A stretch of 8,499 nt of DNA. Origin: Pseudomonadota bacterium (GTDB lineage: Bacteria > Pseudomonadota > Gammaproteobacteria > Burkholderiales > Rhodocyclaceae). Below the pieces are notes generated by a model. The model had not been told where the DNA came from. It made no database searches and worked only from the letters and a program-made list of their open reading frames with translations. Position 1 is the first letter of the stretch; each line of letters begins with the position of its first letter. Positions 1-8,499 of this stretch are shown here, piece by piece. The stretch covers positions 1-8,499 of the forward strand of contig JAUPVD010000127.1 in assembly GCA_030917225.1 (NCBI GenBank), in the 5' to 3' direction. A program made the position numbers and the translations under genes.

Positions 1-3130
<3,130 letters not shown>

Positions 3131-3134
<4 letters not shown>

Positions 3135-3694
3135 CGACGACGCAAAAGGCGCGCGATTTTCTCGCCCAGGCGGAATTGATCCACTCCGCAGAAACCGTGG
3201 CAACGGCAGTCAAGCGCGTCGCCAACGAAATTACCGAGGTGCTTCAGGAGGCCAACCCGGTGCTGCTCTGCGTGATGAGCGGTGGCGTTCCGTTTGCCGG
3301 GCACCTGATGACGCTGCTGCAGTTCCCGCTCGATTTCGATTATCTGCACGTGACCCGCTACGGCCAGGACACTTCGGGCGGCGCCCTGTCGTGGCGCGCG
3401 GCACCGTGGATATCGGTGAAGGGCAGGACAGTGCTGGTGGTCGACGACATTCTCGATGAAGGCGTCACGCTGGCGGCGGTTCGCGATCGCCTGTTGCAAC
3501 AGGGTGCGGCACGCGTGCTGATGGCAGTGGCCGCCGACAAGGAGAATGGCAAAGCGAAGCCGATCGCTGCCGATTTCGTGGCGCTGACCGTGCCCGACCG
3601 CTTTGTATTTGGTTTCGGCATGGATGCCTGCGGCGCCTGGCGCAACCTGCCGGCCATCTATGCAATGAAGGAGGAACCGCAATGCTCGGCATAA
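3131..3694 (+). CDS. Hypoxanthine-guanine phosphoribosyltransferase (type I PRTase)
   Basis: Predicted to convert hypoxanthine or guanine plus PRPP to IMP or GMP (purine salvage, cytoplasm). The 187-aa protein has the type I PRTase elements in order. There is a pyrophosphate loop with SGG (50-52), a flexible-loop TRYG (75-78) and the PRPP loop [14 protein letters not shown] (101-114), with acidic D105/D106 and D109 at the catalytic-base position. The purine site contains K137, F158-F160 and D165 ([10 protein letters not shown]), positioned like K165, F186-V187 and D193 of human HGPRT. The PRPP loop reads DEG-T rather than the commoner D(S/T)G-T. The C-terminal [15 protein letters not shown] is a recognisable Hpt-like tail. 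The start overlaps the galU stop as ATGA and has GAAGGGG 8 nt upstream. The gene runs 13 nt into the following nucleoside phosphorylase, which would supply its hypoxanthine. Xanthine use cannot be excluded. I left the symbol blank because hpt is used for a distinct E. coli sequence type. Confidence 0.88.
3668..3675 (+). promoter_or_regulatory. Strong ribosome binding site for the nucleoside phosphorylase gene
   Basis: AAGGAGGA, a near-perfect anti-16S match, sits 6 nt before ATG 3682 while also encoding the Lys-Glu-Glu near the C-terminus of the upstream phosphoribosyltransferase. It fixes the downstream start inside the upstream gene and suggests high or independent initiation there. Confidence 0.85.
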
Positions 3695-4446
3695 TCGGCG
3701 GCAGTGGCCTGACGCAACTGGCCAACCTTGATGTATCGCATCGCGAAGTGGTGCGCACCCCCTACGGAGAACCGTCGGGTGCCATCACCTTCGGCGAGAT
3801 CGGCGGCCAGCCGGCGATGTTCCTGGCCCGCCACGGCTATGGCCATACGATTCCGCCGCATGAAGTGAATTACCGGGCCAATATCTGGGCGCTATGGCAC
3901 AAGGGTGCCACCGGTATTGTTTCGGTGGCTTCGGTCGGCGGCATTCGTGCCGATCTGGCGCCGGGCGACATCGTCATTCCGCACCAGATCATCGACTACA
4001 CATGGGGACGCCGGTCGACCTACCACGAGGGCGAAGGCTGTACCGTTACCCACATCGATTTCACCGAACCCTACGACCGGGCGCTGCGTCAGATGATTCT
4101 GCTGGCGGCGTCGGACGTTGGCGTGTCCGCCCATGCGTCTGCGGTTTATGCTGCGACCCAGGGGCCGCGCCTTGAAACAGCCGCTGAAATTGACCGGCTT
4201 GAGCGTGACGGTGCCGAGGTGGTGGGCATGACCGGCATGCCGGAGGCAGTGTTGGCGCGGGAACTCGGCGTACCGTACGCGGCGATCAACGTCATCGCCA
4301 ATTACGCGGCAGGTCGGGCTGATAGCAAGGACGGCATCAGCTTCGAGGCCATTGAAGGTGTTCTGCGCGAATCCATGGATCGTGTTCGCATCGTCATCGA
4401 TCGCCTGGCCGGGTGCCACGCTGAAGTCTGCGCTGCGGCTGACTAG
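3682..4446 (+). CDS. MTAP/PNP-family nucleoside phosphorylase, probable S-methyl-5'-thioinosine phosphorylase
   Basis: A 254-aa trimeric-type purine nucleoside phosphorylase that would split a nucleoside with phosphate into a free base and (methylthio)ribose-1-phosphate. Visible motifs are the phosphate-binding GGSGL (6-10), RHGYGH (50-55), PPHEVNYRANIWAL (58-71, the family signature), GPRLETAAE (161-169) and GMTGMPEAVLARELG (182-196). Aligned by eye with human MTAP, the adenine-binding TDYD is replaced by ANYA. N207 therefore falls where human PNP has N243, and E165 falls where PNP has E201. Both are 6-oxopurine contacts. F221 occupies the position of PNP H257, a change expected to favour a methylthio group over a ribose hydroxyl. 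The combination resembles the Pseudomonas aeruginosa PA3004 enzyme type, which acts on methylthioinosine. Automatic annotation would probably call it MTA phosphorylase (mtnP). Start: ATG 3682 with a strong Shine-Dalgarno. It is the last gene of the cluster. Confidence 0.85.
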   Translation: MLGIIGGSGLTQLANLDVSHREVVRTPYGEPSGAITFGEIGGQPAMFLARHGYGHTIPPHEVNYRANIWALWHKGATGIVSVASVGGIRADLAPGDIVIPHQIIDYTWGRRSTYHEGEGCTVTHIDFTEPYDRALRQMILLAASDVGVSAHASAVYAATQGPRLETAAEIDRLERDGAEVVGMTGMPEAVLARELGVPYAAINVIANYAAGRADSKDGISFEAIEGVLRESMDRVRIVIDRLAGCHAEVCAAAD

Positions 4447-4471
4447 CCGCACCATTCACACCATTTCCTGA
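4447..4471. other. Short convergent gap without a visible terminator
   Basis: Only 25 nt separate the stop codons of the phosphorylase gene (+) and glnD (-). The gap has no GC-rich hairpin followed by a T-run on either strand; the only symmetry is an 8-nt palindrome CTGATCAG running into the glnD stop. Either termination is Rho-dependent or the two transcripts overlap at their 3' ends. Confidence 0.6.
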
Positions 4472-7051
4472 TCAGATTTTCAGTTGTTCGAGAAGCTCTG
4501 ATTCCAGGCTGATACGCCCGGCGCTCTGCGTCAGGCCACCGCCGCTGACCAGGAAAGTGTCTTCGACACGCTCGCCCAAAGTGGCGATCTTTGCCGTCTG
4601 CAGCGTCGCGCCGTGGCGGGTGAGGGTAGTCGCCACCGCGTAGAGCAGCCCGGGGCGGTCGGCGGCAACGATGGACAAGACGTAGTTTGTGCCCTTGTCG
4701 TCGGATTCGATGCTCACCGAAGGGGTGATCGGGAAGTGCTTCAGGCGGCGGGATAGTCGTGCGGTGATCGGCGCTTCTGGTGGTGCTTCCGAATTCAGGC
4801 GGGCAGTCAGCTCATGCTCGATGAAGGGGATCATCTCACGGTCGCTGTCGCGCTCGCTGACATCGAGCAGTACGAAGCTGTCGAGCGCGTAGCCATGTCG
4901 GGTCGTGTGGATCTTGGCATCGACGATGTTGTAGCCGGCGCGCCCGAAGAATCCGACGAGCCGGGCGAAAAGGTCGCGCTGGTCGCGGGTGTAGACCATG
5001 ACCTGCAGACCTTCTGCATGCGGGTTCATGCGCGCCTTGACCACCGGTTTTTCGTCGTTTGGCCGATAGTGCAGGCAGCGTGTGTGCCATGCAATTTCTT
5101 CCGCCGAATGGCGCAGGAAATACACCGTATCGAGCTGCTTCCAGAGCCGTTCATGGACCGTGCCGGATAGCGCGAAATAGCGCATGAGCCGCATGGCTTC
5201 GCTCTGACGTTCCTGAATCACGCCATGCGGCGCAGGGGCTTCTCCCCCCTGCAACAGCATCTTGCGGGTGGCGCTGAATAGATCCTGAAGCAGTTGCCCT
5301 TTCCAGCTGTTCCATACTTTCGGGCTGGTGCCCCGGATGTCTGCGACCGTCAGCAGATAGAGTGCCGTCAGGTGGCGTTCGTCGCCGACGATGTCGGCAA
5401 AGGCCTTGACGACATCGGGGTCGGAAACATCCTGTTTCTGCGCTACGTGCGACATCGTCAGATGGCGCCGCACCAGCCAGACGATCAACTCGGTGTCTTC
5501 TGCAGAGAGGCCGTGGCGCTCGCAGAAATCGCGGGCATCGCCAGTGCCTTGTTCCGAGTGGTCGCCGCCGCGCCCCTTGGCAATGTCGTGGAAGAGGGCC
5601 GCGATATAGAGCAGCCAGTGGCGGTCGAATTCACTGATCAGGCGGGTGCAGAACGGATATTCGTGGGCGAATTCCTCCATCGTGAAGCGCCGCAGGTTGC
5701 GGACGACCATCATGATGTGCTGGTCCACGGTGTACACGTGGAAAAGATCGTGCTGCATCTGGCCGACGATGGCACCGAAATTCGGCAGGTAACGGCCGAG
5801 GATGCCGTACTGGTTCATGCGCCGCAGTTCATGCACCAGGCCTCGTGGCTGCTGGAATATCTGCAGGAAGAGGGCGCGATTGGCCGGGTCGTTGCGGAAT
5901 CGGTCGTCGATCAGCTGGCGCCCGCGGTAAAGGGCGCGCAGTGTGCGCGCGGTCATGCCTTTGAGAGAGGCATCCTTTTCCAGCAGGAGAAAGGCTTCCA
6001 GCATCGCCGACGGGTGATCGAAGAACACCTGCTCGTGGGCTACGTCGAGCATCTCGTGGGCGATCTGGAAACGTTCGTTGATCGGCTGCGGTGCCAGGTC
6101 GGGGGGCGGAAAAATGGCTGCGCCGATGTTCTGCAGCAGGATCACGTTGAGCTGGGTGACGGACTTCGCGTTGCGATAGTAATCCTGCATCAGCACTTCG
6201 CTGGCGCGGCGTGCCTCGGTCGGTTGGAAGCCGAGCTGGTCGGCGAGGGTAGTCTGGTAGTCGAAAAGCAGCCGATCCTCACGCCGGTTGAGCTGGTAGT
6301 GCAGGCGGATACGCAGGCGCTGCAGGCTCGCTTCGCAGCGGGTGAGGTGCTCGAATTCCTCTTCGGTGACGAAGCCCCCGGCCTTCAGATCTGCCCAGTT
6401 GCGACCGAATCCGGCGGCCTGGGCGCTCCACAGGATGACCTGCAGGTCACGCAAACCGCCGGGGCTCTCCTTGAGGTTGGGTTCGAGGCTGAACGGCGTG
6501 TCCTGAAAACGCAGGTAGCGTTCGTCCTGTTCGATCCGCTTGGCCTTGAAAAATGCCTGTGGGTTGAGCGTGCTCTGCAGCCCGTCCTGGAAACGCTCGA
6601 ACAAGGCATCGTCACCGGTCAGCTGGCGGGCTTCGATCAGTGCCGTCTGGATCGTGATGTCGCCTGCAGCTTCGCTCAGGCATTCTTCCAGCGTTCGCAC
6701 GCTATGGCCGATTTCCAGTCCGATGTCCCAGAACATGCCGACCAGCGCTTCCAGCTTGGCCTGAAGTTGCTCGTCCGGCGCGGCCGACAGGAGGATCAGC
6801 AGGTCGACGTCGGAGGCTGGGTACAGCTCACCACGGCCATAACCGCCGACTGCGACCAGGGCCATGTCTTGCGGGAATGCCTGGCTCTGCCAGAGATCGC
6901 GCAGCAGGCCGTCGATCAGCGCACAGCGCCCGGTGAGCATTGCCGGTGCAATGGCATCGGCGAAATAGGCTTCGCGCAGGAGGCGCTGGCCTTCCTGCAG
7001 ACGCGTGCGGAACTCGGCGAGAAGTGCCTTGCGTGAAGATTCGGCAGTCAT
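4472..7051 (-). CDS. glnD: Bifunctional PII uridylyltransferase / uridylyl-removing enzyme GlnD
   Basis: The main nitrogen sensor of proteobacteria: it uridylylates PII proteins (GlnB/GlnK) when glutamine is low and removes UMP when glutamine is high, which controls glutamine synthetase and NtrBC. The 859-aa product has all expected domains. The nucleotidyltransferase domain carries [18 protein letters not shown], with G69-G70 and the metal-binding pair D81/D83. It is followed by the PPGGLRD-like region (197-202, SPGGLRD) and a linker helical domain. The HD hydrolase domain has H438/H445 (FHVYTVDQH), H488-D489 ([13 protein letters not shown]), H530 and D571. Two C-terminal ACT domains at about 681-755 and 789-855 bind glutamine. 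Length is slightly below the 890 aa of E. coli GlnD. The ATG is 6 nt after the map stop with no Shine-Dalgarno, so reinitiation after map is likely. Nothing essential is missing. Confidence 0.97.
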   Translation of the reverse strand: MTAESSRKALLAEFRTRLQEGQRLLREAYFADAIAPAMLTGRCALIDGLLRDLWQSQAFPQDMALVAVGGYGRGELYPASDVDLLILLSAAPDEQLQAKLEALVGMFWDIGLEIGHSVRTLEECLSEAAGDITIQTALIEARQLTGDDALFERFQDGLQSTLNPQAFFKAKRIEQDERYLRFQDTPFSLEPNLKESPGGLRDLQVILWSAQAAGFGRNWADLKAGGFVTEEEFEHLTRCEASLQRLRIRLHYQLNRREDRLLFDYQTTLADQLGFQPTEARRASEVLMQDYYRNAKSVTQLNVILLQNIGAAIFPPPDLAPQPINERFQIAHEMLDVAHEQVFFDHPSAMLEAFLLLEKDASLKGMTARTLRALYRGRQLIDDRFRNDPANRALFLQIFQQPRGLVHELRRMNQYGILGRYLPNFGAIVGQMQHDLFHVYTVDQHIMMVVRNLRRFTMEEFAHEYPFCTRLISEFDRHWLLYIAALFHDIAKGRGGDHSEQGTGDARDFCERHGLSAEDTELIVWLVRRHLTMSHVAQKQDVSDPDVVKAFADIVGDERHLTALYLLTVADIRGTSPKVWNSWKGQLLQDLFSATRKMLLQGGEAPAPHGVIQERQSEAMRLMRYFALSGTVHERLWKQLDTVYFLRHSAEEIAWHTRCLHYRPNDEKPVVKARMNPHAEGLQVMVYTRDQRDLFARLVGFFGRAGYNIVDAKIHTTRHGYALDSFVLLDVSERDSDREMIPFIEHELTARLNSEAPPEAPITARLSRRLKHFPITPSVSIESDDKGTNYVLSIVAADRPGLLYAVATTLTRHGATLQTAKIATLGERVEDTFLVSGGGLTQSAGRISLESELLEQLKI

Positions 7052-7057
7052 CGGGTG

Positions 7058-7858
7058 TCAGGCGGCAAGCGCGGGTTGGCTACGGCTGCCGGCGGATACG
7101 GTCAGTACCTCAAAGCCAGTCTCGGTCACGAGCACCGTGTGTTCCCATTGCGCCGACAGGCTACGATCCTTGGTGACGATCGTCCAGCCGTCGGGCAGTT
7201 CACGGATGGCCGCCTTGCCGGCGTTGATCATCGGCTCAACGGTGAAGATCATGCCGGCTTCCAGGCGGGGGCCGGTTGCGGGGCGGCCGTAGTGCAGCAC
7301 TTGCGGATCCTCATGAAAATTGCGTCCGATGCCGTGGCCGCAGAACTCGCGGACCACCGAATAGCCCTTGCCCTCAGCGTATTTCTGGATGGCGGCACCG
7401 ATGTCGCCCAAGTAGCCACCCGGGCGGATCTGGTTGATGCCGATCCACATGCACTCGAACGTCACTTCGCACAGCCGTTTTGCCTGGATCGAGGCGTCGC
7501 CGACGATGAACATGCGGCTGGTGTCGCCGTGAAAGCCATCCTTGATGACCGTGATGTCGAGATTGACGATATCGCCATTCTTCAGGGCCTTTTCGCCCGG
7601 AACGCCATGGCAGACCTGGTGGTTGATCGAGGTGCAGATCGACTTGGGGTAGGGCGAGTAGCCGGAGGGTGCGTAGTTCAGTGGTGCGGGGACGCAACCC
7701 TGTTCATTGACCATGTAGTCGTGGCAGAGCTTGTCGAGCTCCCCCGTCGTAATGCCGGCCTTCACGAAAGGAGCGATGTAATCCAGGACTTCGGAGGCCA
7801 GCCTGCCGGCGATCCGCATTTTTTCGATTTCTTCGGGGGTTTTGATGTTGATGCTCAT
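7058..7858 (-). CDS. map: Methionine aminopeptidase type I
   Basis: Removes the initiator methionine from nascent proteins with a small second residue; cytoplasmic, ribosome-associated and essential. The 266-aa product has the pita-bread fold motifs. All five metal ligands are present: D101 (NLDIT), D112 (HGDTSR), H175 (GHGIG), E208 (FTVEP) and E239 (QWEHT). The substrate histidine H80 is in TSINHQVCHGVP. It is a short type Ia form without a zinc-finger extension. I chose ATG at 7856-7858 because MSINIKTPEEIEKMR lines up with the E. coli N-terminus. An in-frame TTG at 7892-7894 would add only 12 low-complexity residues and lacks a ribosome site. No Shine-Dalgarno is visible before the ATG either, so its mode of initiation is unclear. 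It is the first gene of a map-glnD pair and is divergent from rpsB, the same arrangement as in E. coli. Confidence 0.96.
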   Translation of the reverse strand: MSINIKTPEEIEKMRIAGRLASEVLDYIAPFVKAGITTGELDKLCHDYMVNEQGCVPAPLNYAPSGYSPYPKSICTSINHQVCHGVPGEKALKNGDIVNLDITVIKDGFHGDTSRMFIVGDASIQAKRLCEVTFECMWIGINQIRPGGYLGDIGAAIQKYAEGKGYSVVREFCGHGIGRNFHEDPQVLHYGRPATGPRLEAGMIFTVEPMINAGKAAIRELPDGWTIVTKDRSLSAQWEHTVLVTETGFEVLTVSAGSRSQPALAA

Positions 7859-7942
7859 GTCTGGATGGGGTGATGAGTTGGAGTTCTTGTTCAAGGCTCA
7901 AGGATACAGGGAAGCGGTCGGCGGTGACCAGCGCAGAGCCTT

Positions 7943-7955
7943 CGGCAACGAATGC
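7943..7955 (+). repeat. Left arm of 13-nt perfect inverted repeat
   Basis: CGGCAACGAATGC is the exact reverse complement of bases 8074-8086. It lies in the untranslated region upstream of map, so a map transcript starting to its right would contain GCATTCGTTGCCG in its leader. The function is unknown. Confidence 0.8.
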
Positions 7956-8023
7956 GTAGTGAGGTTCCGTTGTCACGTCGGATCGTTTTCCGATTATTCC
8001 GATAGCTCCAAATGCGCTTCGAT

Positions 8024-8053
8024 TTGAAAGAATACCGGTTCAAGTGATATACT
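8024..8053 (+). promoter_or_regulatory. Probable sigma-70 promoter of rpsB
   Basis: A -35 TTGAAA (8024-8029) and a -10 TATACT (8048-8053) are separated by 18 nt, with an extended -10 TG at 8045-8046 (TGA-TATACT). Each hexamer is one base from consensus. The predicted start of transcription is near 8060, which gives a leader of about 160 nt before the rpsB ATG. The upstream DNA is relatively AT-rich and includes a tandem TTCCGAT repeat. This is the only strong promoter-like sequence in the intergenic region on this strand. Confidence 0.75.
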
Positions 8054-8073
8054 TTATGGGTTTTACTGACTTG

Positions 8074-8086
8074 GCATTCGTTGCCG
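8074..8086 (+). repeat. Right arm of 13-nt perfect inverted repeat
   Basis: GCATTCGTTGCCG pairs perfectly with 7943-7955, and one G-T wobble (7942/8087) could extend the pairing. The intervening 118 nt include the rpsB promoter. With a transcription start near 8060 this arm would lie about 15-27 nt into the rpsB leader. Confidence 0.8.
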
Positions 8087-8097
8087 GTCTGTAAATC

Positions 8098-8120
8098 GAT
8101 GTCGCCTATGGTGGCGCATC
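8098..8120 (+). promoter_or_regulatory. Leader hairpin 1 of rpsB mRNA
   Basis: GATG (8098-8101) and CGCC (8103-8106) pair with GGCG (8113-8116) and CATC (8117-8120). This makes an 8-bp stem with one bulged T at 8102 and a 6-nt loop TATGGT. No T-run follows, so it is not an intrinsic terminator. With the downstream stem it gives the two-structure layout seen in the S2-regulated rpsB leaders of gammaproteobacteria. Confidence 0.6.
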
Positions 8121-8140
8121 CAATCCACACACCCGCCGTT

Positions 8141-8221
8141 TTAAGGGTGCTCTTCGCGGAGTTTTCTCCGGAGGGGCGGCAGTTGCGGCAGGTGGCGGTT
8201 CAACCCTTAATGGAGTTAGCT
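8141..8221 (+). promoter_or_regulatory. Long-range leader stem next to the rpsB Shine-Dalgarno; candidate S2 autoregulatory element
   Basis: TTAAGGGT (8141-8148) is perfectly complementary to ACCCTTAA (8203-8210). The loop between them contains a second perfect hairpin, CGGAG-TTTT-CTCCG (8157-8170). The 3' arm of the outer stem ends directly against the Shine-Dalgarno GGAG (8212-8215), which lies 6 nt before ATG 8222. Folding could therefore present or hide the ribosome site. Autogenous repression of rpsB-tsf by S2 through the leader is established in E. coli. Its operation here is inferred from position and structure. Confidence 0.6.
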
Positions 8222-8499
8222 ATGTCTACAACCATGCGTCAAATGCTGGAAGCCGGTGTCCACTTCGGCCACCAGACCCGTTTCTGGAACCCGAAGATGG
8301 CCCCGTACATCTTCGGTCATCGCAACAAGATCCACATCGTCAACCTCGAGACGACGCTCACCAAGTACAACGAAGCCATTGCCTTCGTGAAGAAGCTGTC
8401 GTCCAACCGTGGCAACATCCTTTTCGTCAGCACCAAGCGCCAGGCGCGTGAAATCGTTGCCGAGGAAGCCGGTCGCGCAGGTGCTCCATACGTCGACCA
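8222..8499 (+). CDS. rpsB: 30S ribosomal protein S2, N-terminal part (3' truncated by window)
   Basis: The first 92 codons of ribosomal protein S2, a small-subunit protein at the head/body junction that is needed for S1 binding and the translation of most mRNAs. The sequence [20 protein letters not shown] is the family N-terminus, followed by [23 protein letters not shown], a long helix, and [19 protein letters not shown], all matching the start of bacterial S2. GGAG sits 6 nt before the ATG. Two in-frame codons upstream (TTG 8183, ATG 8210) could extend the protein but would not match the family N-terminus. The gene is read from its own promoter through a structured leader. In most bacteria tsf follows, but it is beyond the window. 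Confidence 0.98.
   Translation, partial: MSTTMRQMLEAGVHFGHQTRFWNPKMAPYIFGHRNKIHIVNLETTLTKYNEAIAFVKKLSSNRGNILFVSTKRQAREIVAEEAGRAGAPYVD

Larger units (their letters stand above)
7859..8221. other. Divergent map/rpsB intergenic region (363 nt)
   Basis: This is the only gene-free stretch above 300 nt. Its right part holds a clear rpsB promoter and a structured leader, listed separately, plus a 13-nt inverted repeat. In the left part (about 7859-8020) I looked on the - strand for a map promoter and found no convincing -35/-10 pair; candidates such as TATTCT (revcomp of 8027-8032) or TAATCG (revcomp of 7991-7996) lack a partner at the right distance. Short frames here (for example 7891-8130, - strand) look like noise. 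In E. coli the matching interval contains the rpsB leader, part of which was named t44/tff RNA. Confidence 0.7.

Noticed and set aside
5294..7036. A 580-codon open frame on the + strand opposite glnD
   Set aside because: It lies entirely antisense to a complete, motif-rich glnD and shows no recognisable domain. Long antisense frames are expected in GC-rich DNA with strong third-position bias.
7055..7873. A 272-codon open frame on the + strand opposite map
   Set aside because: Antisense shadow of map, which has all five metal ligands and a family N-terminus.
7859..7894. TTG 7894 as the map start (12 extra residues)
   Set aside because: The extension is Asn/Ser-rich and unlike Map proteins, and it has no ribosome site. 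ATG 7858 gives the conserved MSINIKTPEEIEKMR start.
7704..7976. A 90-codon frame on the - strand beginning upstream of map (GTG at 7974-7976)
   Set aside because: Two thirds of it is map in another frame; the unique part has no Shine-Dalgarno and no recognisable features. A leader peptide cannot be strictly excluded.
7891..8130. A 79-codon frame on the - strand across the rpsB promoter and leader
   Set aside because: It runs over a clear promoter and structured leader of the opposite strand, with a basic low-information composition and no ribosome site.
8157..8170. CGGAG-TTTT-CTCCG hairpin as an intrinsic terminator or attenuator
   Set aside because: The stem is only 5 bp and is followed by GGAGGGG rather than a T-run, so it was kept only as part of the leader structure.

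Overview
This window is a compact stretch of housekeeping chromosome from a GC-rich Gram-negative bacterium. ZipA, the arrangement map-glnD diverging from rpsB, and the exact wording of the S2 N-terminus ([20 protein letters not shown]) point to a betaproteobacterium. The LigA variant segment and the gene order suggest Rhodocyclales or a relative, but this placement rests on memory of homologues and no search was run. I see no mobile element, tRNA, rRNA, CRISPR array or prophage.

Left block (1-4446, + strand): five genes read in one direction and touch or overlap at every junction. They are the 3' end of zipA (division-ring anchor), ligA (NAD+-dependent DNA ligase), galU (UDP-glucose synthesis), a hypoxanthine-guanine phosphoribosyltransferase, and an MTAP/PNP-family nucleoside phosphorylase. 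Junctions are TGATG, GTGA, ATGA and a 13-nt overlap, so translational coupling is likely. The last two genes form a functional pair. The phosphorylase carries purine-site residues typical of 6-oxopurine enzymes, so it probably releases hypoxanthine from methylthioinosine, and the phosphoribosyltransferase can turn that hypoxanthine into IMP.

Middle block (4472-7858, - strand): map (methionine aminopeptidase) followed after 6 nt by glnD (PII uridylyltransferase/uridylyl-removing enzyme). This pair converges on the left block with only 25 nt between stop codons and no visible terminator.

Right end (7859-8499): a 363-nt divergent intergenic region, then the first 92 codons of rpsB. The region holds a strong extended -10 promoter for rpsB and a roughly 160-nt leader. 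The leader contains a bulged hairpin and a long-range stem that ends next to the Shine-Dalgarno, which looks like an autogenous S2 control region. A perfect 13-nt inverted repeat (arms 118 nt apart) flanks the rpsB promoter.

The window does not hold an obviously new multi-gene system. The most interesting signals are the inferred methylthioinosine salvage pair and the architecture of the map/rpsB intergenic region.
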